Source: Macrothele yani
Lineage: Eukaryota; Arthropoda; Arachnida; Araneae; Macrothelidae
Assembly: GCA_039090855.1 (NCBI GenBank)
Contig: CM076997.1
Location: 164,516,709 to 164,580,708, forward strand
DNA: 64,000 nt
Reading direction: 5' to 3'
The position numbers were made by a program, and so were the translations under genes. Positions 45,450 to 57,654 of this stretch are shown here, piece by piece (positions within the stretch are counted from its first letter, which is position 1; every line of letters begins with the position of its first letter). Under the pieces are notes generated by a model. The model saw only the letters and a program-made list of their open reading frames with translations. It made no database searches and was not told the DNA's origin.

Positions 45450-45459
45450 CTTTACATGA

Positions 45460-48400
45460 AAGAAGTTTCTGCCATTGCTAAATTCTGAAGCTAATTGGTT
45501 ATTACAAAATAAAGTGGAAACACTGTATAAAATATTCGAAATACTTTAAGCAGAAACCATATTATGTTGTTACATAAAATTATGAGGATTTTTTCCAAAG
45601 CTGTTTTTTACATATTAAGAAGACAATCATGTAACTTAGAATAGATCAAAGATATGAAAAAAAATGTGGCCAAAACAATAACGCCAATAAGAAACATGAT
45701 ACCGAAATTTTTGGTATAAAGAGCACGTCTTTTCGATCTTTTCCTACAAGAAAAGAAATTTTGAAAGTAGTTGTTCAGGAAAAGGAACTATCAGGTAAAA
45801 GAAAATGAGATTGTCCTCCATAGCGAAAATTTTCCGTATTATATAAAAGACACAAGGTGATCATTGTCTTTCACAGTGAATTGAACCAGTTGCAACTTTT
45901 GTTTTTAAATTGTGTTTCTACAATCGGTAAAACATATACAAGTAGAAACAGCTACTAACTTCACCTAGCGACGGAAACGTGTTTCTGAAAAATTACAAAT
46001 TATGCATGAATATTACACATACAGGAAAATATCCGAGGATTTAGATAATTTTTCGAATCAAATAATTAGAGGCACTGATACGGAATTAAACACAACTTAA
46101 TTTCACGCCCCCTAGGCGATAAACTTTGCCTTATTGGAGGAACAAAATAGGAGCTAAATGTTCAACATAATCATCTTTATTCGAGAAGGAAATTATTTTT
46201 TTTTCAGTCTGATTTCAAAACAGGAGGTGGCCTTGCAAATCGTAATATGAACTGATCACCCCTATGGAGCAATACTCGTATTATTTAAAGAGGAAGACGT
46301 TCCAGTTTTTATCTAACGAATTGCACGCAGTGCCATATATTTTTTTGGTAACTGGAGTTTGGGGCGATACAGTTGCAAACAGAATTCGCACTTACGCCTC
46401 CTAGAGGTAGAAAGACGCATTATGAAAATTATATGTAAAATGTTCAGCGAAAGTTACTAGCATTCATTGTGAAAGGAATTTGCGAGGTAGAACTTATAGA
46501 AAGGGGAATAAAGGGCAAACTATAACATTAGTTCATATTACCTATCCGAAAAGCTGGGGTTCTTTTACAACAGAAAATATGTATAACCTATTTGACTTAG
46601 TGGGTGTTATTTGATACACTTTCGATTCAGCCAATCGCAAGCGGAGATAAAGTTTTCTTATTTTGTGAACATAAATGCAAGTTGTACATACTCCTTTAAG
46701 AAGCTCCTTTAAGAAAATAAAAAACTATCTGCAAAATATTATTCATCGTAAATGGTGACCGACGCAGAAAGAAATTTTCAAATCCGGCCTTTAGAATCAG
46801 ATATATTAGGAAGACTACAATATAGTTTTACCGGTTCTAAACAGAAAACTGTGCATTTATCGTTCAGGAACTCTGCACAAAATGTTTTCCGTAGTGTGTG
46901 GTACCTACATCAAAGCGCCTTTTCTTCCAATCGCGTCTTCAAATGCATAAATGCGGATACAAATATTTTGCAGAGAGAATAGTGTTGTCGGTAGAACGTG
47001 AGTTAAGAAAAATAGTACTGAAAACATTAGACACATAAGTGGTACCCTGGCACAGTGTTTGTTGCAATCGGAATTCTAGAAGCAGAGATATCGGTGAAAC
47101 TGTGTTACGTATTTTCGCGCCTTAGCAGGAAAATTCTCATTAATTAAAGAAGAAACTGCCCGCATAATGATCTTGGTGGTGAAATAAATAGGGCGAAGAA
47201 AAGGGTCCCTATTTCGGATTTTTAGAAGAATGATGTGGAATAAAATATAGCTTGAATTCAACAGCATCTGCATATGCGCCCCACTAGCGGCAAAGTAATG
47301 TATTTGTAAAACGAAAACATAAAAATGAAATTTCAAATAATCCAGGAAAAATAATAGTTCCTAAAAGAAAGATGAGTTCCGTAATTTAATATCATGAAAC
47401 GCAAAGATGTTTTCCGAAGTCAGCACTTACTAATTATTTTTTTACAAGAACAGGCATTGAGTTTAGTCTGCAAAGAGGTGATGAATGAAAAGAAACTTAC
47501 TGACAATTCTGTGGACAGGAAACAGGGAAAAAATGTTGTTTACGAGGATTTTGATGCGAAGAACTAGCCACATTTTGAAAACGAACTTGTGTCCGCTACA
47601 AATAGGAAAAGAGAAAAAAAATGATGAAAGAGATGATTGTGAATAACGTCTGCTAAATAACACTGAGACTCTTGAAATTGGATATACTAGATTCACGTCT
47701 TATTTCAAAACAACAATAGGACTTAGCGAATGGAATCATTACGAACGAAAGAGATAGGATTTGGATTTAATGTCGTTAAAATGTGCAGCAATTTGCTGAT
47801 AAACTTATGTCCACTCTAATCAGAACAGGATCTGAATTAAAAGGGAACTAAAAGGTAAAATACGTCTTAAATGAAATGGTCGTACCTACAGTTTTAAAAT
47901 TTTTTCATTGTGAATAAATATAGAAAGTGTAGAAGCAACCATTTCCCTTAAAAGACTGAATAGCCTGAACAATGTTCTTGTATAGGAAACATACATTATG
48001 AAAATGTAGATGTATATGTTCGGACGTGGAGGAAGGTATCCGAGAGCTGTTTCGCTAAAAATACGATCAGTATCTTCAATAGGGGCAAGAAATGAAATAA
48101 TATCTAAATGGAACGTATCTACAAATTATTTGTTTTTTGGGGTCAGGAGTACAAGAAAATGATGGGGCCTAAGCCTGCCATCCGTAATTGCGATCTCTTT
48201 TGCATTTTTCATGCGTTATACTATCTCATCTAACACTCTGGTTGTCACTGATGGCTCCACTAGTTCATATTTTTGCCACCAAATGAGATCCATGTAATAC
48301 ATTGCTTCAAAATTGAACTCAGAACTTCTAACCAGCGTTTGCACAACATGGGCAAGGGACAGTTCTCGCCGACTATATACACAGTTTTTTGTTATCGTTT

Positions 48401-49100
48401 TATACATTTTTTTGTTATTTTACGATATTGTTGTTTATTAATATTTTAATATTCTGACGTGGCGTTCTTTGGCCCTTTTAGGATCTTGCGCCAGTCAACT
48501 CAAACCAACCAACCATCGAACTAACCAAGGAACAGTTCATTTCTGTTACTTTGACACAAAAACAGCGTACATCCATTCCGATATCACGCCCAATCAATGC
48601 TATAACCCATTCCATTTTGCTGTTTTGATAAATGTTTCATCGTAACCCTTGGCTATAAGTCCATAAGCATTAATATTGTTATCAATGATATTACAGAGTG
48701 TACTAGATTTTATACTCTACCCATTCTATCGTTGTTATTACGCGTCAGAAATGCTTTGAGCCAGGTTCTTGCAAGAGAACCACGCAATCCTTTTTTACAT
48801 AGCTCATGCTATTCTCTCTCATCATCTAATCTACTGTATGAATAATGTCGTATCCATCCAACAAGGGAAATTCAGGCTTTCCAGCCCCTGGGTTTTCTCG
48901 TTTTGCATTATTTGCAATTCTGTCTGCAGTTCTTTTTTATTTCTCCGTGCCATTAGCGTTTGTCAACTACAAACGGATGCGTCAACTCGTGTGATGGATT
49001 TCACGTTTGCTAGAATTTAACTAGATATTAATACAGCATCTGTATTAGATACCCCTGTTTAGTCACTATCTTTTACAAGGGTTGGCAAGGACAGTTTGTT
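45460..49100. other. Long AT-rich region without a recognised gene
   Basis: Only short ORFs, none with a motif I know (for example 46752-46982 plus, 48216-48407 minus). Motifs of the form CGCCCCCTAGGCG recur at about 45963, 46107, 46396 and 47276. No recognised transposon. Confidence 0.45.
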
Positions 49101-49109
49101 TTAGCGAGT

Positions 49110-49560
49110 AATGCTGAGTTGTTACTGGGATTGTCGTGGTGTGATTCACTATGAACTCTTCTTATCTCGGAACAACACCATCACAGCGGATGCTTGCATC
49201 CAACAGCTGGACTGCCTCTATGCTGCACTGTAGAAAAGCGCTCAGCTGGGATTAATCGTCATGGAATTGTATTTCACCAGGACAACGCTCCTCCACATAT
49301 AGCTTTATGGACCCATCAAATATTGCACGAGCTAATGGGAACTATTATTGCACCCCCGTTATTTCCCGGATCTTGCCTCGTCCAACTTTTATCTCTTTCG
49401 GTCTTTTTCCAGTTTTCTCACTGAGAAAACTTTGCTAACGATGATGATACCAGACCCTACATGGAACAGGTCTTCAACTCCCGCTTGGCAGACTTCTATC
49501 GCAATAGGATATTTCAACACGTAGATCGTGGAAGAAGAACATCAGTTCCAACGATTAATT
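49110..49560 (+). pseudogene. mariner-like transposase, C-terminal half
   Basis: Plus strand across frames: CIHYELL-like start, ITADACIQQLDCLYAAL, RHGIVFHQDNAPPHIALWTH (second Asp), then PRYFPDLASSNFYLFRSF, the region of the third acidic residue in mariner. The N-terminal half is absent. Frameshifts near 49350 and elsewhere. Confidence 0.75.
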
Positions 49561-50304
49561 TAAGTGATTTGTACAATTTTGTAGGATTGAAATACATGTT
49601 TCTCTATTTTCCGGATACTCTTTTTAAATTATGATAGTAACCTAGACATTGTCAGAGAACACCTCCAATCTAACCCAGCGTACACTCAGATGTTGTGATT
49701 TGAATTAAAACAAGAATAGATTTCAGTATAAATACCTCTCGAAAGAAGACATAGCAGTTGCAAAAAATACGTTTCTGTGGTAACAAAGGATACATCCAGA
49801 TGACCATAAAATATTTTAATATGTACTGAAGAAAGCACACCAATAACGTATTTCTTCGCGCTATTGGCAATTTTTCCATCAGAAGTACCTTGGTCCTATT
49901 ATTTTGATAGAAATTTATTTTTTCAGAACAACATTGAGAAATAAAAAGCCCCCACGGCAAGTGAAGATATCTAAAAATATAAAGAAAAAAAAAGAAAAAG
50001 AAAGAAATAGTGCACACGTACTCACAAGCAACAAAAGCATCTCATCCGAACTATTACTAATTGAAATTCAAACTTTTCTTACTTCCTAGTGCTATACACT
50101 CTAATGCAAATTTTAAGAAATTACGGAAACCAACGTGAGAAAGACTGAAGTGCGCAGGAAGCTTCTAATCGTTTCAACAAATACCAAACGACGATTAATT
50201 AACCTGGTGTAAGGAACTTCAATCTTACACTGTGTTACAAAAGAGAACTGTGTTTTGTAAAGAAGAGTCTCTTCACTCAGTCTATCTCAGATGGTCGTTC
50301 CTGG

Positions 50305-50520
50305 CATCCAGGTGGCGTTGTGGTTTAAGCAATGGCTTCTGGTCATTCGTCCGAAAGTGGTCTCCGTTCGAATCCCAGTGAGGCATAGCTGTCGTGTTTG
50401 TCTTACGTCACTGGCTTTCTCCCTTCCCTGGAGTCAGTAACCCTAAATTAGGGACGAGAGACAGCTTATAGATCAATGTGTTGCTCACGGTGGTCGTTAA
50501 ACCCCCAATCAAAAAAAAAG
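50305..50520 (+). repeat. Complete SINE (main family)
   Basis: Plus-strand head CATCCAGGTGGCGTTGTGG, B-box CCGTTCGAATCCCAG, body GAGGCATAGCTGTCGTGTTT, ACCCTAAATTAGGGACGAGA, tail TTGCTCACGGTGGTCGTTAA and CCCCCAATC followed by A tract. Confidence 0.88.
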
Positions 50521-50913
50521 AAAGGTCTTTTGTTGGTTGCGTCGGATGCCTGGAGAACGGTATCTTCGGAACTGTGTCGTTTGGATTATGACGTTTGGTG
50601 GAGGCATCGGGATAGTATAATTATGTTTCCCGTAGTTCCAACTCTCTGCCCATTATAATAGTTGTTCACACATTTTTAAAACGCTGTTGATAAGAAATTA
50701 CAGAAAATAAAAGAAGTTCAAGAATTGAAACTGGCAACAGCTTATTAGATTAACACGAACCAAACATCTGCTCAAGTATCGTATGTTAAGAAAATGGCGC
50801 ACGTAAACAAACTGGGGATACAAGATTATTTTTGCTCTTTACGAAGAGAAATGTCGTATTCTGTAATTTAAAAAATGTAAAGTGATTACACTTCTAAATG
50901 TAAAATAAAAAAT

Positions 50914-51850
50914 ATGGTTAATAATAGAGTGGGAAACCGTCAAGAACTGCTTTTAACAGGAAAAAGACCATCGAACGCGTATCCAAAGAAGGTACGTAAT
51001 TTTATAACTATTTCAAAAGTAAGGTCTCTGGTTTTAAAAGAAAATCCACCAAAACAAAGAGCAGTCTCTAAGTCGCTGAAAATCAGTGTATCATCTGTAA
51101 ACAAGGTAATAAACAAGATGTGAATCCGAAAAAAATAGAAAAAAACAGAGCCCGGAATAGACTTCTTTACGAAAATCCCGGAGTCGGAGACAGACGGAAA
51201 TTTATTATGTCTATTGATGAAGCAAGGTTCTACCTAAACGACTGTAACTAAGAAAAAGTCGATTTGCTGGGCCAAAAGAGCAGAAAAAGACTTACAATCT
51301 TGGTTCCAAGAATCCAAAGAAATTTCCAGTAAATGATGCATGATTATTGCGTGCTTTCTCATGCGATGGGGAATTAAAGTTTAAAAAAATTGAAAAGAAT
51401 ATCAAAATTAATTCTACATATAAAATAAAATAATGTTTAACTCCTATATTTAAAGTTGGTATACATTCCCTTATCCACAGAGCCTTCAAAGAGTAGAACT
51501 CCATCAGGCTGAGGCCATGAGTCATACATCCAAATTTGTCACTCTATTTCTTTAAAAATTAAATAGAGACAGATATCAAGTCCATACCCTTTGCTCACAT
51601 TCCTTTAATGTCCCCTTATGAGTCGCTAATGAAATGTTATGTCTTCGTACCGCTAAGAAGAGAGCTTAGAGAGGTTTCTAAACGCAGACCTAAAACAATG
51701 ATTCGACTATGGACAGCAGTGAAAGAGGAGTAGAATAAAATACCACTAACATTTTTCAGAAATGACCTGTTATCTTGGAAATCTAAATGTCGGTTCATAG
51801 CCCAGGGAAAGGGCTATCAGACAGAGCATTTGAGAAATGAAAAGATTATT
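50914..51850 (+). pseudogene. mariner-like transposase, broken
   Basis: VRNFITISKVRSLVLKENPP and QRAVSKSLKISVSSVNKVI form the HTH region (50990-51115). KFIMSIDEARFYLNDCN gives the first Asp (about 51205). ELHQAEAMSHTSKFVT is the second catalytic region (about 51495; the Asp of HQD is changed to Ala). The end reads TFFRNDLLSWKSKCR and KGYQTEHLRNEK. I recall similar mariner proteins in arthropods. Stops throughout; inverted repeats not found. Confidence 0.65.
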
Positions 51851-52074
51851 TTAAATATTATTTATATTATTGGAAAATCGTTCTTAAAATGTGTGGACAT
51901 CCTATGCTGTTGCTTCGGAAAACTCAACGAATACTGAGCTCTACCGAGAATCCTGCACAATTATGCACTACTAGACTTGTCGTAATTCCTTGCAAAACTT
52001 CCATAACTCTGTCAGAATAATAACGGATCATGTAATACTAATTGCGGTGTTACGTGTTAGTTTGAAGAAATGGG

Positions 52075-52200
52075 CGTCCAAATGTAGCGATAGATGGCCT
52101 AGGGTTCTATCGAGAATCTCTGGGCGGCATTGGATCTCCAAGCGCATGAACAAAATAATCTTACAACAAACAAAACGAATTGGCAACAGATTTGACCCTT
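52075..52200 (+). pseudogene. Possible Tc1-like transposase C-terminal relic
   Basis: SIENLWAALDLQAHEQNN in one frame resembles the third acidic region (normally PIENLW). Too short for more. Confidence 0.35.
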
Positions 52201-52539
52201 GAATATAGGTTTTTTTACGAAAATACTGGTGGCGAGTATTCCACGAAGATTAGAGTCATCTTATAAGGAACAAAGATTTCAGAACACAATATTAAAAGTT
52301 CTCTAAATGAAGATTATTTATAGGCATGCAGGTGTCTGGATATTACTGGAAAGACAGTGTACAGGGTCGTATCAGAATAATACGGCCATCTCCGGAATCA
52401 CAGGGTACCCGTCCAGGCGCGTCACAGTGTACGTGATAAGTTCGACAACACGGCCGACCAAGAAAAATGAGCCATAGCGCGTTACTAGAGCACAGTGGGC
52501 AGAGATAGTTACTTGACGGCCGTTCAAATAGGAATGTAC

Positions 52540-52953
52540 ATCCGCTACCGCACCAATGGTGGAAGCATCTCAGAAATAGCAGACTTCGTGGGCTTTTCGC
52601 GAGGTGCTGTAGTAAGGGTGTACCAAGAATGGACCGCTGGCACACCGAGTACCTCATGACGTAATAACTGTGGAGCCCCAAAAGCCATTGACTCCAGAGG
52701 GGAACGTCTCTTCTGTCGATTGCTAAAGGGCAATCGACGTGCAATGGTGCAGCAATTGACCACGCAAATGAACGCTGGCGCACCCAGTTACGTGTTCCTT
52801 ATAACAGTAGAGCGAACCCTGTTACGCATGTGTTTTTGGAGTCAACGCCATGTCAAGGCGCCCATGTTAATCCAGGTTTATCGGCAACGACGCCTGCAGT
52901 TCGCATGCAACTGCCCTCATTGAACCGTGGAAGATGGGGAAAGGGTTGCATTC
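52540..52953 (+). pseudogene. Tc1-like transposase, N-terminal half (Tc1-G)
   Basis: Across frames: EIADFVGFSRGAVVRVYQEW (first HTH), AIDSRGERLFCRLLKGNRRA, MVQQLTTQMNAGAPSYVFLI, TVERTLLRMCFWSQRH and TVEDGERVAFA just before the expected first Asp. Coding similarity stops exactly at the inverted duplication 52954-53017. No catalytic domain remains. Confidence 0.7.
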
Positions 52954-53017
52954 GCAATTAATATCAACAAGTATTGAAGGCATTCGTGTGCCTTGAATAC
53001 TTGTTGATATTAATTGC
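52954..53017. repeat. 29-bp inverted duplication at the break of Tc1-G
   Basis: Arms 52954-52982 and 52989-53017 pair at 28 of 29 positions around a 6-base loop. Confidence 0.9.
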
Positions 53018-53019
53018 CT

Positions 53020-54150
53020 GAACGTGTTGCCTTTCTGTTCAGAGCTGATAATTTTTCTATCATATGAATCTAGTTTTGGAAAAAAACCTGCGATTGATCT
53101 TTCTTTTGGTTTCAGTTCTATGAGCCTTTAAACGGAAACTCTTGTATCGACGAAAACTGAAATCATTGATTAACGGAACTTGATTCAATGGAGTTGCATT
53201 TATTAAGTTTCTTTACACGGAGTTCCATAGCACAGGTTATCAAGGTACAGCGGGAAATTGGGACCTTACTTTGCCAATAGCATTTAGTGGTGTTTAGTGT
53301 CTTTAACATTTTGAAATTTTCGGAAATCAACTGTATGTTTCAATTGCAACACAGTCGCAATGGCGGTGTTTTCCTTATTACTGTACCTCTAAATGGAAAT
53401 GTGCGTGAAGAGCGAAATTATACAGCGTTACCTTAGACATATTTCAAACTCTAACACATAATGTCGTGTTTAAATTTTTTCACTTTATTTCACAATATTT
53501 GTATACAAATGTTATCCTCGTATTTGCAGACAGAACGTAATATTGTATCTGTTTGTGTTGCTGCCTTGCGATGTACTGTGTTTCGCATCTATCTGTACGT
53601 GTACCCGTTTGCGCAGTTGTTGCCATGGTTACCCAGCTGCCGAACGCAAGAAGGAATGCTGGGACGACATCTGGGTGTCTGCTGACGTCAGCAGATATAC
53701 AGCATATTTACATTCTTGCAGAAGTCATACAAAGTTTGGTCGGGCTTTGTGAGGGAAGTTTTCTTCTACTGTTTTTTCTTATTGTTGTGAACTGTTCCAA
53801 AATATGTGCAAATCAAGACGTCGCCTATAGCCATAGAAAAATTTTAATTATGGTAAATATTAAGACAGTTTAAAGAACTGTAAAAAGGTTAGTAGGCCAT
53901 AATATGGTGATGGACCGTGATTATTAAGAATTTTCGTCCTAAGCCTAAAGCTAGTTATTCTAAGTTCATATACTGTATTATCGCCTTAGGAGTCTGGATG
54001 ATAGTATCAAAACACATAATCATGTTCCGTTACTTTTGAAAATACAATTGGCGAAAAGACCCCAACTTACTAGGTTATGTGCCAGGATACTTAGATAGAA
54101 CGACCAATTGGAACCGTTAGCTGTGGGCTGATTATTTTTATACCTTTAAA
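53020..54150. other. No gene recognised; contains an X-box-like and a CRE-like site
   Basis: ORFs at 53461-53873 overlap in three frames and have no known motif. See the regulatory entry at 53619. Confidence 0.4.
53619..53695. promoter_or_regulatory. X-box-like (RFX) motif and palindromic CRE
   Basis: GTTGCCATGGTTACC (53619-53633) is one mismatch from the RFX X-box pattern. TCTGCTGACGTCAGCAGA (53678-53695) is a perfect 18 bp palindrome with the CRE core TGACGTCA. Chance occurrence is possible; no gene start is evident nearby. Confidence 0.25.
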
Positions 54151-54289
54151 ATATTTGTGATTCTACAAAACAACAAAAAGGACTCAAGTGCAGGATATGG
54201 TGGACCTACCAAACATGATGAGGATGGCCCACCACGGAAAAGGCATGGAACTGAAAAATGGCGAATGAGAGAGAGAGATCAGATGAGTC

Positions 54290-56580
54290 AGTGTAAGAGT
54301 GGTGTATGGAACACTAGAGGTATAAATGGAAAGATAAATGATTGAGGAAATGAAAAATGATTGAAGAAATGAATAAGTATAGATTGGATGTGCTGTGGGA
54401 AAGTGAAATTAGAAATAAATAAATTGAAGAAATGAATGGAACGGTGAGTGTGTGGTCAGGAGTGTTGGATAACGTGAGGGGACAGGCTGGTATAGATGCG
54501 ATTTTATGTGAAAAGATAAAGCACAGCTTGATTCACTATAGTTGCATAATTAGGAGCATTCTTTGGATTCCTTTGAAAGTGAAACTTCAGAGAACAGTAA
54601 TTGTTGTAATATATGCTCCATGTGAATCGGAACCTTCTGTTAAGAAGGAAGATTTCTGGAATGAGATAAACGCTGTTATTGGTCAGTTTGGTGCTAAAGA
54701 GAAAGTTATAATAGCAGGAGATTTCGGTGCTCATGTACGCGTTCAGAATGGGATTTCTGATAATGTTCCCGGTAAGTATAATGATCCTGGTATGAATGAT
54801 AATGGTGAAAAATTAGTTTAACTCTGCATTGAAAATGGATTGTGGGTATCTAATACATTTTTCATCCACAGGAATATGTACACATACACTTGAAAAATCA
54901 TACTCTGGGACAAAAAAGCGTAATAGATTTTGTTGTTCAACACCTGAAACACTCAGTTGTTGACACTCGTGCAATGAGAGTTGCGGATGTTTGCTATGAT
55001 CATTGTTTGTTAGTGTCACGGGTGAAACTGAATGTTGGCTGAAGAAAGAGGAACAGGAAGGGACCTATTAGATGAAATGAATATAGGTTGAAAGACTCCA
55101 TGAAGAGCAACAGCGTTACTCTGATTTACTCAGAGAACGACTGAATGAGTTGAAGTCCTGTGAGAAGTGTGTAGAAAAGAAGTGGATATGTTTTAAAAAC
55201 TGTGTTGTCCCTGCCGCTGAAGAGCTTTGTGGTATTTGAACGGTGCGTAACAGAGGTGATGCTCAGTGGAACAGTGACATTAAAAAAGCAGTCAAGGGAA
55301 AAAAAGAAGCGTATTTGGGGATGCTGCAAGGTAGAGATTCTGAGGATGAATATCGCTGTAGGAAGCGTGAGGTAGCCAAGGTGGTTCGCCAGAGTAAGGC
55401 AAAAGATAGGAAGGAAAATGTGGAAAGGCATGAACTGGCTTTTTGAAAAAATAGAAAATCTTTCTGGAAGTACATACGACAGGAAAAATAGGTGAAATAA
55501 AATTCTAAATTGTGTGAAGATCGAAGAAATGATATGGGAGCCTAATGAGTTAAGTGAAAATGGGATAATTGCTTCTGTGAGTTATTAGAGCATGAAAGCA
55601 AAGGTGATAATGTGGCAGAAGCAGAAGATATCAAGGTGAGAGGTTGAAGCACAGGAGGGATCTCATGGTTGAGGTGTGTAAAGCTCTAAATATCACGGTG
55701 ATAGATGGAAGTACAGGAGGGATATGAAGAAATGAGGTGGAGGGATCTCAAGGGATAAGGTGGAGGGATCTCAAGGGATGAGGTGGAGGGATCTCAAGGG
55801 ATGAGGTGGAGGGATCTCAAGGGATGAGGTGGAGGGATCTCAAGGGATGAGGTGGAGGGATCTCAAGGGATGAGGTGTGTAAAGCTCTAAAATTTTTTTA
55901 GAGTGGGAAAGCTCCAGGAGTGGATGGTATTATTGCTGAGATGCTAAAATCTGGTGGCGACTCTATAATTAACTAGTTATCTGAAATTTGTGAGTTGTGC
56001 TAGGAGTTAGGAATGATCTCGCAGGATTGGAGGGAGGCTATCATTGTACCCTTGTACAAAGGAAAGGGTGATTAAGACTGAATGCAAGAACTTTCGTGGT
56101 ATAAGTTTGCTGAGTGTGCCATGGAAAATATTTGGAAAGGTTGTTATTTATAAGGTACAAGGTCTTACATAACAGAAAGTGTGAGATGCGCAGAATGGCT
56201 TTATGCCTGGTAAGGGCTGCACTAACCAAATTTTTGCATTACGTTTGATGATCGAAAAGTACTGCTCTGTTGGTAAGGAAGGTTTTGCTGCTTTCATAAA
56301 TTTAGAGAAAGCTTATGATCTAGTAAACAGGACTTCTGTGGAAAGTGCTGAATAAATATGGTGTCACTCGGAATCTGCTCAATAGTGTGAATGTCATGTA
56401 TGCTGGCTGTAAATCCTACAAATGGGGTTGTATCGAAATTGTTTTTTATTTAAGCAGAAGTCAGACAAAGTAGAGTAATGTCACCATAGTTGTTAATATA
56501 TTTATAAATGCGCGCATGTGTGATGTCAAAGTGCGCAATACTGGTGTAAGGGCAAAAAGTAATAATGAGATGCATATCAA
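54290..56580 (+). pseudogene. RTE-like LINE: endonuclease and first part of RT
   Basis: GVWNTRGINGK and the MNKYRLDVLWESE segment (with the presumed catalytic Glu) open the endonuclease. TVIVVIYAPCESEPSVKKED and IIAGDFGAHV follow (usually GDFNAH/K). After many frame breaks: GKAPGVDGIIAEMLKSGG, NFRGISLLSVPWKIFGK across frames, QNGFMPGKGCTNQIFALRLM, and FINLEKAYDLVN, RT blocks typical of RTE. Stops and frameshifts are very frequent. Role in life: nicking and reverse transcription. Confidence 0.75.
55733..55877 (+). repeat. 23-bp minisatellite in the RTE-like LINE
   Basis: Six and a fraction near-identical units of GAGGTGGAGGGATCTCAAGG plus GAT. The flanking LINE word GAGGTGTGTAAAGCTCTAAA occurs both before (55673) and after (55871) the array. 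Confidence 0.95.
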
Positions 56581-56646
56581 TTAAGATATGATCTAGTGCT
56601 AATTTATGTACATAAAAACAAGGAAATAACTTTATTTCATTAACTG

Positions 56647-57654
56647 TGTGCATATACAATGCCCAAGGTAAGAAGGGCGCCAGCCTGTCTGGGAAGACTG
56701 AATACGTCCTTTGTGTAAAAGAATGTCAGTATTGTTGTATGTTTTGTTCTGTTTGTATAGAGTCTGGTTTCCACGTACAGAAGTCTGTTAGGTGGAATGT
56801 GTGGTATGTCGTCGGGCACGGAAACAATAAGCGAGGGAGAGCGATTTCCCCAGAAGCAGGAGCGGCTGGGGTGCGGATTCGAAGAAAGGGTGCCTGCGGA
56901 CAAAGGTCAGATTCGCTCCAGGACCTGACAAGGTCAGCGCTTTGTAGTAGGTCAGCGCCTCGTGGTAGAGGGGCCGAAAAAAGAAGGGAGGGGTCCTCTG
57001 GAGCGAGGGGGATAAGAGATAGCCTCGGAGAGAGAAGGAGGATTACGAGGTACGCTTGGGCGGCGGGTAGACGTGCGGCGTCTATGCACCAAGGAACGCA
57101 GTTCCTGTTATTTGCGTGAAGCTGGAGGCTTCGGGAGAAAGTGAAATGTATTTGCAACGAGTGTCTGGAAGACGGATAGACGGTGGAGATTTTATGCTCC
57201 GAGGAACGCAGTTCCTGATTTGTAGCGTGAAACAGAGTGTTTCGAATTACAGAGTGGAGTCGGATATTAGAGTGGCGTTAGGGCAACGGATTTGAGATTG
57301 AACAATTCGTGACGGACGACGCATGCCACAAATTCTTCGACGCGGACATTGTCACCGGAACCAGACTCTCACTAGTACTTTGATTCATTAAATTTATTAT
57401 CTTTCATATTCACGAAGTATTTATTGAAGATGATGAAGTGCCTTACAGTAGCCATTCTCTCCCTTCCTTGATTCGCGGATAATTACACAAAAAGGCGGAG
57501 GAAGAGGGGCCTGGATGATAAATTTATTATTAATAAATTACGAGAGTGAGAACTTCAGATTATTTGCTGTAGGGGGAAGTTGTTAAATTAACTCACGGAC
57601 GCTCATCGGAAAGAAGGCGGGACTTAGCACGAAAGTCTATGTCTCACCCCTACA
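56647..57654. mobile_element. Solo LTR of an LTR retrotransposon
   Basis: A 1008 bp GC-richer block starting TGTGCATATAC and ending CACCCCTACA, so bounded by TG...CA. The tetramer ACTG flanks it on both sides (56643-56646, 57655-57658). It divides the RT domain of the RTE-like LINE between INARMCDVKV and LLYVDDAVLV, as expected of an insertion. Inside, GGAACGCAGTTCCTG occurs twice about 120 bp apart. No gag or pol follows, so it is either a solo LTR or another TG...CA-ended insertion. Confidence 0.6.

Noticed and set aside
55733..55877. CRISPR-like regular array
   Set aside because: Units are directly abutting with no unique spacers; it is a minisatellite in a eukaryotic LINE.
56646..57119. 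157-codon ORF and its antisense ORF of 143 codons
   Set aside because: Both lie within the LTR candidate and begin at its edge; no known motif.
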